Assembly (NCBI GenBank): GCA_039105265.1
Contig: JAPFFF010000002.1
Coordinates: forward strand, 2,418,001-2,482,000
Reading direction: 5' to 3'
Source: Tritrichomonas musculus
Taxonomy: Eukaryota; Parabasalia; Tritrichomonadida; Tritrichomonadidae
Length of the DNA: 64,000 bases
Made by a program: the position numbers and the translations under genes. The notes under the pieces are model-generated. The model worked only from the letters and a program-made list of their open reading frames with translations, was not told the origin of the DNA and made no database searches. This document shows, in pieces, positions 30,224 to 40,290 of this stretch (positions within the stretch are counted from its first letter, which is position 1; the number at the start of each line of letters is the position of its first letter).

Positions 30224-30245
30224 ATATGTACCGCAAAAATAATAT

Positions 30246-30971
30246 TTAATTCAAGTTATAAATATTCTTGAATTTATTTACGTATACATTGACAGTTTTA
30301 TTTTGAGTATCCTTCATGTTTACGAGTAGAGCACCTGATTTATTTTCTTTGATATATAATATTCTGTAGCGAACTCCATTGAAATAGTAAAACTTATTAT
30401 CGAAATAATAATAGTTTTCAAATGAATGGTCACCGTATTTATTCACGACAATTGCATCTTCATCTATATCGTCAACATACTCGTATACGATACCTCTCGT
30501 TGAACTCCTATTTTTATTATTATCTTGAGTCGAAACCCATCGTAAACATTTTACATGATAATATGTCCTATCTTGCTCTATATGGTCGACGATAGTTTTG
30601 TTTACGGGGTCATCGTTATATATGAATTGTAGTGCAACAAGTTTATGTTTTTGTTGACAGCTACCGTTGATAGATACTTGGATGTATCCGCTAGTTTTAT
30701 TTTTGAATTCAGTAACAATTCTTCCTGTCGATATCTTACGAATTGGATAAAGGTAGCAGTTCCATATCTCATACTCGTTTTCATAATTCTTGAGGGGGAA
30801 CCATTCAGCATCTTCAGCCTTTTCAACTGTGGGGCATACATCATCACCGTGTCCATCAGTATTGCAACCAACATCGACAAGATCAGGGGTAGCCTTCAAT
30901 CTAACATTCTCCTCCTCAAGTAATTTGATGCGTTCCAATAATTGGTCAATATTGATATTATCGTGTGACAT
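30246..30971 (-). CDS. Polinton D: HNH homing-type endonuclease, 241 aa
   Basis: N-terminal coiled coil (residues 5-27, LLERIKLLEEENVRLK), NUMOD4-like segment (WFPLKNYENEYEIW, near 56-69), then the HNH core TIVDHIEQDRTYYHVKCLRW (near 117-136). It is the same family as B's 197-residue protein with an added N-terminal coiled coil. The gene reads against the block and starts 62 bases from the divergent polymerase gene. Possible homing nuclease or element-encoded DNA-processing enzyme. Confidence 0.75.
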   Translation of the reverse strand: MSHDNINIDQLLERIKLLEEENVRLKATPDLVDVGCNTDGHGDDVCPTVEKAEDAEWFPLKNYENEYEIWNCYLYPIRKISTGRIVTEFKNKTSGYIQVSINGSCQQKHKLVALQFIYNDDPVNKTIVDHIEQDRTYYHVKCLRWVSTQDNNKNRSSTRGIVYEYVDDIDEDAIVVNKYGDHSFENYYYFDNKFYYFNGVRYRILYIKENKSGALLVNMKDTQNKTVNVYVNKFKNIYNLN

Positions 30972-31033
30972 TTTGATAGCGCGATAAAAAAATGAGTTGA
31001 TTTTGAGACTGGGTCATTTTTAATGATATGTAA

Positions 31034-34000
31034 ATGAAAAATAAATTATTAAGTAAACTCACCAAAAGAGATATCTTATCGTTACCCGGATTCGCTAATA
31101 AAAATTCATCGTTAAGAGAGTTGAAGGGTGAGTTATCGAATCGATTGATAAGTATGCAGATTAATAAGAGAGGTGTTTGTGTTGACGATTATATTAGAGA
31201 ATTTGATAAGGATGATAATAAATTATTCGCGACAATTCGTAAAGGCAAATTAAATCATATCAATCGAGTTCAGCAACGTAATCAGTATAAAAATAGTATT
31301 CGCGACAACGCATTAGAGGAGAGGCTTATATTAAACATCCCCATCAACTTATATCAATCCAAGACTGATGAGAGAATTCAATATGAGAAACGAATCAAGG
31401 ATGTTGTCAATAAACGAAATTTTCAAAAATATATGACCGAATATATGTTATACGTGAATAGGAGGATATCATTTGATGTGTTGATAGGAGATGATGAAGA
31501 CAAACGTTTAGCATTTTGTGAGGCGTTGAGAAAATGTTATAGTTTGAAAGGTGAGAGACCTGTTGTCAAAGCTCACTCACTCGATGGTACGTATAAATAT
31601 TTCACCCTGAGTGATAAATGGATGATTGATAACACGATTGGTCATATCGCAGGCACCGTTGATTTGATCGAAGATGCTAGTGATGTAAATCCCAACTACA
31701 ACAGCACCTTTATACCCGTTCGATACGAAGCATTATTTGTAACTAAAAGTAAGTTCAAAAAGACCACCACATTTTCGATTCAAAAATTAGACCCTGATAC
31801 GAATACAGTTTATAATGAAGAGATTGAGATTGATGAAGATTTTAGAAACATGTATGATGGCGGATTTTTCCCATATATCAATTTGAGCAATATCGATTTG
31901 ACAGATTACCATATATTTAGTTCCATAGACAAAAATAATTATAAGGACAACTGCTTCGTATATGCATGTATTCAATCAGGTGTGTTTGAGATAGATGAAA
32001 TAAATCATTTGAGGAATTATATTAGGACTAAGCGAGTTCCTAGTAATCATATTATCAAGGTTGCCAAAGAATTCAAATGCCACTTCATTATACGACGTAT
32101 AGATGAATCCAAAGATACTCGCCACCAATATAATGTTAGAATTGATACGCGAAAGAAACCATGGGCTAAGGATTACGTGAGAACTGTCGACCTACTCCTA
32201 TATAAGAATCACTACATGATTAATAAAAATATCATGGCGACAACATATTATTTGGAACATAGAGATGAGCTCGATGAAAAATTTGCTCATATTCCCATTG
32301 ATAGGAGAGTTCTAATCAAGGGTGTTAATAAAGATACCCCTCTATATAAAAATGAAGGTACCACTCCAATGATTATTCTACGTAAGATGTTTGATTTAAA
32401 CTTATTTAGAGAGATTAAGAATTGTGAATTAAATATATTAGCAACGACCGAATTCAATAATAATCTCAATGACTATGTCGATTTAAATTATGATGAGGAG
32501 CTATGTTGCAAACCTATCAAAACAGATACTAATTACGGTAAGCAATGGAGTAGGATTTATTATAGCGATTACGAAACCAACTCAACGGTGTCTCCTCATG
32601 TTCCATATCTAAATTGTACAGCTTGGAGAGATGGTGCATATATTCACAGTATATCTTTCACAGGAGATAATATTAATGAACAGCTATTGGATTATTTACA
32701 GGACCAATCGTTAACATACTTTCACAATCTAAAATATGATGCATGCTTCTTCATGAACACATATGGTTGGCAACCCAAGATACTTGAGCGAGCAGGTACT
32801 ATATTACAAATCATTATGAACAAGTATATCGATAACAAGATTGTGAAAACGTTAACGTTCCGCAACAGCTATTCTCTAATTAATAAGCCCTTGAGGAAAT
32901 TCGCGAGCATGTTCAACTTAGATGTCCACAAGGAGATCATGGCTTATAAGTTATATACGGAACATAATATTAAACGTTGTATCGTGCCAGCGTTAGAATT
33001 CCAAATACAATATTATGAAGAGAAAAAAGATGAGAAATCTTTGCATGAGATTGCACGAGATTTTAAACAGTTGATTGAAAATTCGAAGATAGCTGATGCG
33101 TATGACTCATTAAATATAGATATTATGAAATATGCGAAAATTTATTACAAGAAGGATTGCATAGTTTTGATGAAGGGCTTGGAGAAATTTAATGAAGACC
33201 TCATGAAAATATTTCATGAAACCAAGATTAATATGTTAAACATTCATAACTATATATCTATCTCAGCTATTGGATACGATTTCGCTAAAAGATATGGATG
33301 CTTTAATGGATGCTATGAGTTGAGTGGTAAGCCCCAGAATTTTATCCTGAGATGTGTTAGCGGAGGTAGGACAATGACTGCGAATAATGATAAGCAATAC
33401 ATAGAGGGGCACATCCAAGACTTCGATGCAGTGTCTTTGTATCCATCTGCAATGAGAATTATGAATGGGGTACCCAAGGGCAAGCCTAAGATCATCCCCG
33501 CAAATGTTTCGAAGGAAGAGCTGTTGAGATATGACACGTTTTTTGCAGAAATCAATATTACAAAAATTAAATGTAAGAGTGATATTGATTACAAATTTGG
33601 GCAGTTATTCCATCGGGATGATAATGGTAGCAAGATATTTGATAACAATCCAGTCACCCATTTCTATATCGACAAGATAGCATTCATGGATTTAATGGAG
33701 TTTTATGATTTCGATTATGAGTTCATTCGCGGATACTATTTCGATGAAGGTTTCAATACAACTATAAATAAGTTCATCGATAAATTATTTAGACTTAGAT
33801 TGAGATACCAACGAGCATGTAATCCGTTGGAGCAAACTATTAAGCTGCTCCTCAATAGTATATATGGTAAGTCTATTTTGAAAGCTATTCCAATCGAGAC
33901 TAAATCCGTCCCCAAGGAGAAGATATATAACTATATCTGGAGGAATTATAATTATATAAGTGAGATTACAGAAACCGATAATATTAACAACGTTTATGTT

Positions 34001-34561
34001 AAGAAGATGAAGCCTATATATAATCACTTCAACCTACCACAATTTGGGGCATCAGTTCTCTCATGGAGTAAGCATATTATGAATAGAGTTATGAATACGG
34101 CTGAACAACACGGCATCAATATATATTATCAAGATACTGATAGCATGCATATTTTGGAAGATGATGTTGAACGCATCGCAAAAATATATAATTCAAAATA
34201 TGGGAGACAATTGATTGGTAAGCAGATGTGTCAGTTTCATATTGATTTCGACAGATTTGATGGTGCTGTTGGCGAAGTCCATTCACGTAAACTGATTGCG
34301 CTTGGTAAGAAATCATATCTAGATATACTGGTCGATGAGAATGGCAACGAAGGATATCATATTAGAATGAAAGGTGTTCCTAAACAATGTATTCTCAATT
34401 ATTGTAAGCATCATAATATTAGTGTTGAAGAATTATATGAGCTCATGTATAATGGTGAGGAGATTACATTTAACCTACTCGATGGTGCCAATTGTTTTCG
34501 CAAAAATAAATTGTATCAGCAAATCAATCTCCCTCAATTTAATAGGACGATGAAGTTTTAA
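31034..34561 (+). CDS. polB: Polinton D: protein-primed DNA polymerase B, 1175 aa
   Basis: Family-B polymerase that starts DNA synthesis from a protein primer. Residues 1-60: module shared with the 367-residue coiled-coil protein. Near 300-350: DNCFVYACIQSG, a possible OTU/papain-like segment often found ahead of such polymerases. Exonuclease motifs: YSDYETN (near 511), HNLKYD and YYKKDC. Palm motifs: DFDAVSLYPSAM (near 796), KLLLNSIYGK (near 936) and YQDTDSM (near 1031), then KLIALGKKSY and KGVP. Full length with an open frame. No AEP-like domain follows, unlike C. Confidence 0.93.
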   Translation: MKNKLLSKLTKRDILSLPGFANKNSSLRELKGELSNRLISMQINKRGVCVDDYIREFDKDDNKLFATIRKGKLNHINRVQQRNQYKNSIRDNALEERLILNIPINLYQSKTDERIQYEKRIKDVVNKRNFQKYMTEYMLYVNRRISFDVLIGDDEDKRLAFCEALRKCYSLKGERPVVKAHSLDGTYKYFTLSDKWMIDNTIGHIAGTVDLIEDASDVNPNYNSTFIPVRYEALFVTKSKFKKTTTFSIQKLDPDTNTVYNEEIEIDEDFRNMYDGGFFPYINLSNIDLTDYHIFSSIDKNNYKDNCFVYACIQSGVFEIDEINHLRNYIRTKRVPSNHIIKVAKEFKCHFIIRRIDESKDTRHQYNVRIDTRKKPWAKDYVRTVDLLLYKNHYMINKNIMATTYYLEHRDELDEKFAHIPIDRRVLIKGVNKDTPLYKNEGTTPMIILRKMFDLNLFREIKNCELNILATTEFNNNLNDYVDLNYDEELCCKPIKTDTNYGKQWSRIYYSDYETNSTVSPHVPYLNCTAWRDGAYIHSISFTGDNINEQLLDYLQDQSLTYFHNLKYDACFFMNTYGWQPKILERAGTILQIIMNKYIDNKIVKTLTFRNSYSLINKPLRKFASMFNLDVHKEIMAYKLYTEHNIKRCIVPALEFQIQYYEEKKDEKSLHEIARDFKQLIENSKIADAYDSLNIDIMKYAKIYYKKDCIVLMKGLEKFNEDLMKIFHETKINMLNIHNYISISAIGYDFAKRYGCFNGCYELSGKPQNFILRCVSGGRTMTANNDKQYIEGHIQDFDAVSLYPSAMRIMNGVPKGKPKIIPANVSKEELLRYDTFFAEINITKIKCKSDIDYKFGQLFHRDDNGSKIFDNNPVTHFYIDKIAFMDLMEFYDFDYEFIRGYYFDEGFNTTINKFIDKLFRLRLRYQRACNPLEQTIKLLLNSIYGKSILKAIPIETKSVPKEKIYNYIWRNYNYISEITETDNINNVYVKKMKPIYNHFNLPQFGASVLSWSKHIMNRVMNTAEQHGINIYYQDTDSMHILEDDVERIAKIYNSKYGRQLIGKQMCQFHIDFDRFDGAVGEVHSRKLIALGKKSYLDILVDENGNEGYHIRMKGVPKQCILNYCKHHNISVEELYELMYNGEEITFNLLDGANCFRKNKLYQQINLPQFNRTMKF

Positions 34562-34687
34562 TATTTTTGATTGGCTAGCCGATGACTAACTTATTGAGTG
34601 GTGAATAAACCATTTTCTAATGATGCTACCCTAGCTTCCAACATGCTAATATAATTTCTTAGTTCTGTAATTTGACTATTGATGTAG

Positions 34688-37600
34688 TTAGTTATGCGTG
34701 TCAATATTAAATTTAATATGAGCTCCATCATGGAATGGTAATATTTTAGGGGCACCATTATAAGCCATCTTCCCAACAGTTAATGTTGTCTTATTTGTAG
34801 AGCAATATGATAAGTCATTATATGCTCTAATGTCACTCTTCAATGCAAACTTGGCATCACTTTCAGTCTTGGAATAGGTGTCACTCTTGAGTACATAATT
34901 GGTTAGGTCTAGTGGTGCTGGTATGTCACTCTTCAATGCTATAATGTCTTGTTTGAGTATTATTTCTGCGAATGTTAATTTGGTATTGAAGCATTCTGTA
35001 CCATTCTCTATATAAAAGCACAGGCCATTAATATCACTTTTATAATAAGTTAAGTAATAAGTTTCTCCATCAATTTCAATATCTATATTAACATCTCCAT
35101 CTTCAGTGATAACACCATTATAATCAAACATAAAATCAAAATTTTGAATCATATTAGAGTCATTAGTTATTGTTCCAACAAGATGAGTTCCTCTACACAG
35201 TTTTATTTTGACTTCCCACACCCCTGAACTATCCTGTACATTTTCAAATGGCACTTCAATAGACTCCTTATATACCAAATCATTCTTATCTCTAAATTTG
35301 CTAATATCTTTCTTCAATGCATACTCCTTTAGTACATCATTGACCTCATCAACCGTGGGGTATTCATTTATGATTGTAGCTAGAGAAGCATCATTAGATT
35401 TGGTCTGTTCATGGATAACATCAATCTTATTATGAAGAGCATTTATGTCACAGGTATAGGCTAAATCATTTAGTGTAAATGACATCCTCCTAACACAAGT
35501 ATTCTCCTTGATAGTAATAGTATTGACATTAACATTTTGGGGATTGGGTATGATTATAGTCTTATCATTGAGAGTGCATGTTGGGAAGTAATCGCAACCT
35601 TCATATTGACTAACACTACCATTGTCTATAGTAATTGTAACAATATATTCCTCATAGTCTATATCATTGAATTCGCTATTAAACATTAACATCAGCCTAA
35701 CTTTGATAGTTCCATTTGTAATCACATCTTCAGCTTCAAGATGAACTTCCTTATTGACTAGCTTACCAACAATATCAATAGTGTCATCTCTAACTAAATT
35801 ATTTTTGGAAATATAGATATCATCAAGTAGGGTTGTATTAAATTCAACCTCATTTATTTTTTCAGCTAATAGTCTAAATGCTGGTTTCAATGACTCCCTG
35901 AAGTGGTTGCATAAATCGATAGCATCTCTATAGGTTGTAATGGTTGTTGAGGGGTTGTTAACATCATCAGTATATTCGACAGCAACTTTGTCTGCATCGC
36001 ACCAATTTATGATTGGAGTTAAATCAGTTGTAGTTGACCTTGCTATTTTTAATGGAGGTAGGTTGCTTCCATCACCTAGATGATATAAAGCTTGCTCACC
36101 TTGGGATATACCTTCAATAGTTGAATCTATACCAGCTTTAGTGATTGTGAACCCTGTTCGAAACAACGTCAATCCAACATTGGCTATGCTACCAGCCGTG
36201 CCGATGACTCCAAATGCCAGGGCTACATTTGATACGATTCGAACCTGGTCGATATCATCTTGCAAGTGTTGAGTAATTCTTTTAGTCTCACCCATTTCTG
36301 CATTTAATGTATCCACTCTACTGGTCAAATCTTTAACATCATAACTAACTACATCAAAGTTGTTAGTGAGTACATTCAAATCACTCCTCATGGTAGTAAT
36401 ATTATCAGCCGTAATGACCTTAGATGATGTTATATTGTAATCAGTATATAAGGTTGTCGCGGCATCTGGTCTCGGGAGTACTTCATAATATTGTTGGTCG
36501 ATTATATATTTGAATGCGTTAGTTGATGGGTCCCAATTCACCTCATCAATGGGGTCCGTGAAATCTTTCTTCAAATATAGTTCAATATTTTTGGTATCTG
36601 TATTAATTTTAGTAGTAGAATATTCATAGCTAATCTTCTCAATCGTATCGAGGACAGGGATGACATCAACATATACCTTGCCATTCTTTTGAGAATGGAA
36701 CCCATCTGGTTTGAATGATAACCTAGTGCCAGTAATCGAATCCCCCAAATATATATCCAAATATATCTTATCAATCAGGTCGGTTCGAATTCCCTCGGTG
36801 CTATCCATTGATAAATATAAAATGATGGTACCATAATACCCTGGATGTAACGAGTTCGATAGACCATCTGTTAAATGGTTCTCGTAAGCACATGTCATAT
36901 TCCATTCACTACCATCTCTAATAGTACCATCATTCATTTGAATTTTGAATACATGTTTATAGTTTTTCAATAGCGAATGCATCAAACCATTCCCTTCATT
37001 TGTAATTATCGACTCGTGCAAATCTGTTTGCTTAATAGTTATCCAGCAACCGTAGCAATCGTTAGTTTTCTTACTGGGTCGAAGATTCCATTTGGTGATA
37101 ACTTTAGAATTGAGTCTACCTTGGATATTATTACCTGTCCAATAGCCCCTATTGGCATGGGTCTCATCAGCACACCATTTCAATGACCAATGGTTGCCAA
37201 AACAATGTTCTGTAAACTTGAATTCGAGTTGGTCTGGTATAGTATAATCATCAGGCACCTCAAATATAATTTTGTAGTAATCCTCATCCTGTAAAATGTA
37301 ATCCTGAATAATGGATGGCTTATAGAAGTAGTGGACATCACTTTTATGAAGCTTCAACGCATTATCAGCAATTATGGTTTTACATTTAATAGGCTTATCC
37401 GTTTTCAATAGAGTTGGTGTGTATTCATTCATAATTGATAACTCTCCATTGAGGAATAGCTTATATGGATGAAATGGTAGCTTTTTATCAAATGCTATAT
37501 AAAACTTACCATCGAGGTCAATTTGGTCTGCAGGTCCAATGGATCTTGTTGCGATTAAAGAACTATCATTGATAATACAGAAATTTTGATACGAATCAAA

Positions 37601-39523
37601 TTTGATTACTGGACACAGTATCTTATTATTTTTGGATACAATATAGAACTCTTTAATATATCTGCCTTTGCTATCATATATAACATTCTTTCGTAACACA
37701 ATTTTGAAAATTGGTCTATTGTAGCTGAGGAAGGCTTGTTTTTGTTCATCAGGAACATTAATAACTAATAGGTTACATTCGATATTATTAATGGTATTTG
37801 TTAATGAAGATACATCCTTGTTTGTAATTATGAATTCATCGATACCTGCCTCACTGACAAAATTTGAATCGCCTGCGGGTATCTCATCCAATCTATCCAT
37901 GACATAATTATGAGCCTCACATAAATTATTCACCAAATCAATCGTATCAACAAATACTGATGCTACATCCAATAATGGGTTATCATCCGTTAGTATATCA
38001 ATCTCATCACTAAGGGGTGTTGGTTTAGCTTTCTTCTTGAGGCGAGCTGCTATAGCTGCATGCTCTCTCTTCATCTCTTCAAATTTCAATTTATGCTCCA
38101 TGGGACTAAGCTTCTTATAGGTCTTCTCCTCATTGAATATTATTTTAATTCCATATATTATTAACATTAGGGTTATTGAAAATACTCCTGCACATATTTG
38201 GAAGTTGTCAGATTCTTGTAACCATCTAATGAAACTACCAAAGTTATCAAATACTTTATGTACTGTAGATGAATCAATTGTTGGTAGTGCATCAACAACC
38301 CTATCCTTAAATGTGATTAGGTAGCGAACCAGTTTACCAGATGTATCTACTGTATAATGCCAGATGTATCCTGAATTGTTATATAATGATTCCATCAATG
38401 ATGTGGCTGTATTGTATGTTACCTTACTCATAGATGATACCCCTGAGAGTGTGTATGATAATAGCTTACCAGTTATAGAGAATGTACTTTTCAATAGAAG
38501 TAGCATAAAACTTGATGTCTTGACCACTACATTGATAACTTTATCCATGTTATCGTGACTAATAGGTGACTTGTTTTCAATCAGTGTATCCACATCTTCG
38601 ATATCATACTCCTTATTATCATCTGGGTTCACGATGACATCATATTTGGTTGGCTCTACTGGGAGGTCATCACCTGATGGAGCTTTTTGACACTTCACTT
38701 TGCGTATCTCATATCTATCATTTATTTTTAGGACAACGAGGTACTCCATATTCTCAAGTGTATTCAAGAGATTTGTTATATCACTATTGGAAGCAGTTGA
38801 TATATCATTTTGAAGACCATTCAATATTTGTAATAGGTTTGCATTATTGGTATTGAGACTGGTGAATAGATTGGCATATGTTTTGATATTATTTGTTGCA
38901 TTGAGATTATTTGATAATGAGGAGCCAAATAAATTCAGTTGACCATTAGGATATATATCTGTATTCTCAAATCCGGATTTCTTCACAAACCCATTCATGT
39001 TAGATAATAGTGATTGAATCGAAGTATAAGATGAGTTGTATGTTTTGATGACATCATTTATACTTGACGGATTGTGTGGTTGAATTATGTTGTTGTTATC
39101 GATATAATTCATTTGACTCAATGATATATCTGTGTTCGCCAAATCACTCAAATCGACACCATCTATATTTAGGTCATGTATATATTTGGTTAGATTATTA
39201 AAATTGGTTCTCAATAATTCCATCAGTTTATTATAAGTGGTACAATATTGTGTATTTGTAGCACCATCAGCGAAGACAGGTAAGCTTTGCCCACCAGTAA
39301 TAGTTAAATCTTTAAATGAATCAATTTTAAAGTCCTTTCCTAATGCCATTTGGTCAACTTCAGCTTTGCTATATATATTATTGAATGCGACTGGTTCACC
39401 ATCCTCTCGTGTGAAACTGAATTGTTCGTTACCTTCATCATCTTCAGCTACTTCTATCGACAAACCTTTATCCTTTAACTTGGTTGCTTCATTACAACGA
39501 AAAGCATATGGTACAATAGACAT
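34688..39523 (-). CDS. Polinton D: very large fibre-like protein with membrane segment, 1611 aa
   Basis: N-terminus (GNEQFSFTRED, YSKAEVDQMA) matches A's fibre-like protein. Residues about 454-477 (FQICAGVFSITLMLIIYGIKIIF) form a strong transmembrane segment, with weaker hydrophobic stretches near 335 and 1100. The C-terminal region carries fibre-shaft repeats (TYSKTESDAKFALKSDI). Starts 16 bases from the divergent penton candidate. Inferred: spike or membrane-anchored attachment protein. The element region may hold about one break. Confidence 0.6.
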   Translation of the reverse strand: MSIVPYAFRCNEATKLKDKGLSIEVAEDDEGNEQFSFTREDGEPVAFNNIYSKAEVDQMALGKDFKIDSFKDLTITGGQSLPVFADGATNTQYCTTYNKLMELLRTNFNNLTKYIHDLNIDGVDLSDLANTDISLSQMNYIDNNNIIQPHNPSSINDVIKTYNSSYTSIQSLLSNMNGFVKKSGFENTDIYPNGQLNLFGSSLSNNLNATNNIKTYANLFTSLNTNNANLLQILNGLQNDISTASNSDITNLLNTLENMEYLVVLKINDRYEIRKVKCQKAPSGDDLPVEPTKYDVIVNPDDNKEYDIEDVDTLIENKSPISHDNMDKVINVVVKTSSFMLLLLKSTFSITGKLLSYTLSGVSSMSKVTYNTATSLMESLYNNSGYIWHYTVDTSGKLVRYLITFKDRVVDALPTIDSSTVHKVFDNFGSFIRWLQESDNFQICAGVFSITLMLIIYGIKIIFNEEKTYKKLSPMEHKLKFEEMKREHAAIAARLKKKAKPTPLSDEIDILTDDNPLLDVASVFVDTIDLVNNLCEAHNYVMDRLDEIPAGDSNFVSEAGIDEFIITNKDVSSLTNTINNIECNLLVINVPDEQKQAFLSYNRPIFKIVLRKNVIYDSKGRYIKEFYIVSKNNKILCPVIKFDSYQNFCIINDSSLIATRSIGPADQIDLDGKFYIAFDKKLPFHPYKLFLNGELSIMNEYTPTLLKTDKPIKCKTIIADNALKLHKSDVHYFYKPSIIQDYILQDEDYYKIIFEVPDDYTIPDQLEFKFTEHCFGNHWSLKWCADETHANRGYWTGNNIQGRLNSKVITKWNLRPSKKTNDCYGCWITIKQTDLHESIITNEGNGLMHSLLKNYKHVFKIQMNDGTIRDGSEWNMTCAYENHLTDGLSNSLHPGYYGTIILYLSMDSTEGIRTDLIDKIYLDIYLGDSITGTRLSFKPDGFHSQKNGKVYVDVIPVLDTIEKISYEYSTTKINTDTKNIELYLKKDFTDPIDEVNWDPSTNAFKYIIDQQYYEVLPRPDAATTLYTDYNITSSKVITADNITTMRSDLNVLTNNFDVVSYDVKDLTSRVDTLNAEMGETKRITQHLQDDIDQVRIVSNVALAFGVIGTAGSIANVGLTLFRTGFTITKAGIDSTIEGISQGEQALYHLGDGSNLPPLKIARSTTTDLTPIINWCDADKVAVEYTDDVNNPSTTITTYRDAIDLCNHFRESLKPAFRLLAEKINEVEFNTTLLDDIYISKNNLVRDDTIDIVGKLVNKEVHLEAEDVITNGTIKVRLMLMFNSEFNDIDYEEYIVTITIDNGSVSQYEGCDYFPTCTLNDKTIIIPNPQNVNVNTITIKENTCVRRMSFTLNDLAYTCDINALHNKIDVIHEQTKSNDASLATIINEYPTVDEVNDVLKEYALKKDISKFRDKNDLVYKESIEVPFENVQDSSGVWEVKIKLCRGTHLVGTITNDSNMIQNFDFMFDYNGVITEDGDVNIDIEIDGETYYLTYYKSDINGLCFYIENGTECFNTKLTFAEIILKQDIIALKSDIPAPLDLTNYVLKSDTYSKTESDAKFALKSDIRAYNDLSYCSTNKTTLTVGKMAYNGAPKILPFHDGAHIKFNIDTHN

Positions 39524-39539
39524 TTTAACAGATAGTAAA

Positions 39540-40286
39540 ATGTTGTGTTCAGTTAATAGTAATGCAACAGATTATAGTCTGGTGAAACTAAATGTAGACA
39601 TACCTTGGAAATGTGATTACGTGAAGTATTATGTTTCATCAATCAATACAAAGGGGAATATATTGATAGTAACTAAGGATGACTATTTGATGTTTTCATA
39701 TGAGGACGGAAACAATGAACGTTCGCTGATGATAGAATTTAAAGACACATATTATTACTCAATGCTTGGATTGGTTAAATACTTGAATAGTTGTCAAAAC
39801 ATAATTGTGTTCAAAAATATTGATGGTAGGACAATGAGTTTATCGAGTCAGCATAAAGTATCGTTCATTAGAGGTTCTCATAGAGCTAAACTGATAACAG
39901 GATTATATAGTGTAAAGAATGAAGTTGTTATACCTGCCAACAATGAGATAGTTGTACCTGATTTGCCAATATTGGATTATGCCAATAGATTATATCTCGT
40001 ATCACTACAAGGTCAAGCTGTACATAGTATTATAGGAGAACATGAATATACACCATCCGTGATTGCAACAGTTGATACTGTTATAGAACCACAGGCACCT
40101 ATTATAATTGATTACGATTCATCTAAACCAATCAAAATTAAAACATTTACCGATTCACTAAAACACATCGAAATGAGGCTAGTAGATTTCATGTACCAGC
40201 CTGTTATATTAAAGTCTCCATTATTTGTCAACATTAAAATTAAACCTGCAGGGACAACTAATATTGACACACCAACGAATCATTAA
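39540..40286 (+). CDS. Polinton D: penton (minor capsid) candidate, 248 aa
   Basis: Start chosen at MLCSVNSNATDYS, which matches the start of A's 251-residue protein; the longer frame upstream only shadows the fibre gene. Shared blocks: DIPWKCDYVKYYVSSINTKG, RGSHRAKLITGLYS, LYLVSLQGQ and EMRLVDFMYQPVILKSPLF. The last block resembles the final strands of single jelly-roll minor capsid proteins. It is the last gene before the right terminus. Confidence 0.55.
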   Translation: MLCSVNSNATDYSLVKLNVDIPWKCDYVKYYVSSINTKGNILIVTKDDYLMFSYEDGNNERSLMIEFKDTYYYSMLGLVKYLNSCQNIIVFKNIDGRTMSLSSQHKVSFIRGSHRAKLITGLYSVKNEVVIPANNEIVVPDLPILDYANRLYLVSLQGQAVHSIIGEHEYTPSVIATVDTVIEPQAPIIIDYDSSKPIKIKTFTDSLKHIEMRLVDFMYQPVILKSPLFVNIKIKPAGTTNIDTPTNH

Positions 40287-40290
40287 GCTT

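Noticed and set aside
34591-34776. Separate small coiled-coil gene after D's polymerase
   Set aside because: It overlaps the fibre-like region, has no leader of its own and is better seen as part of that region.
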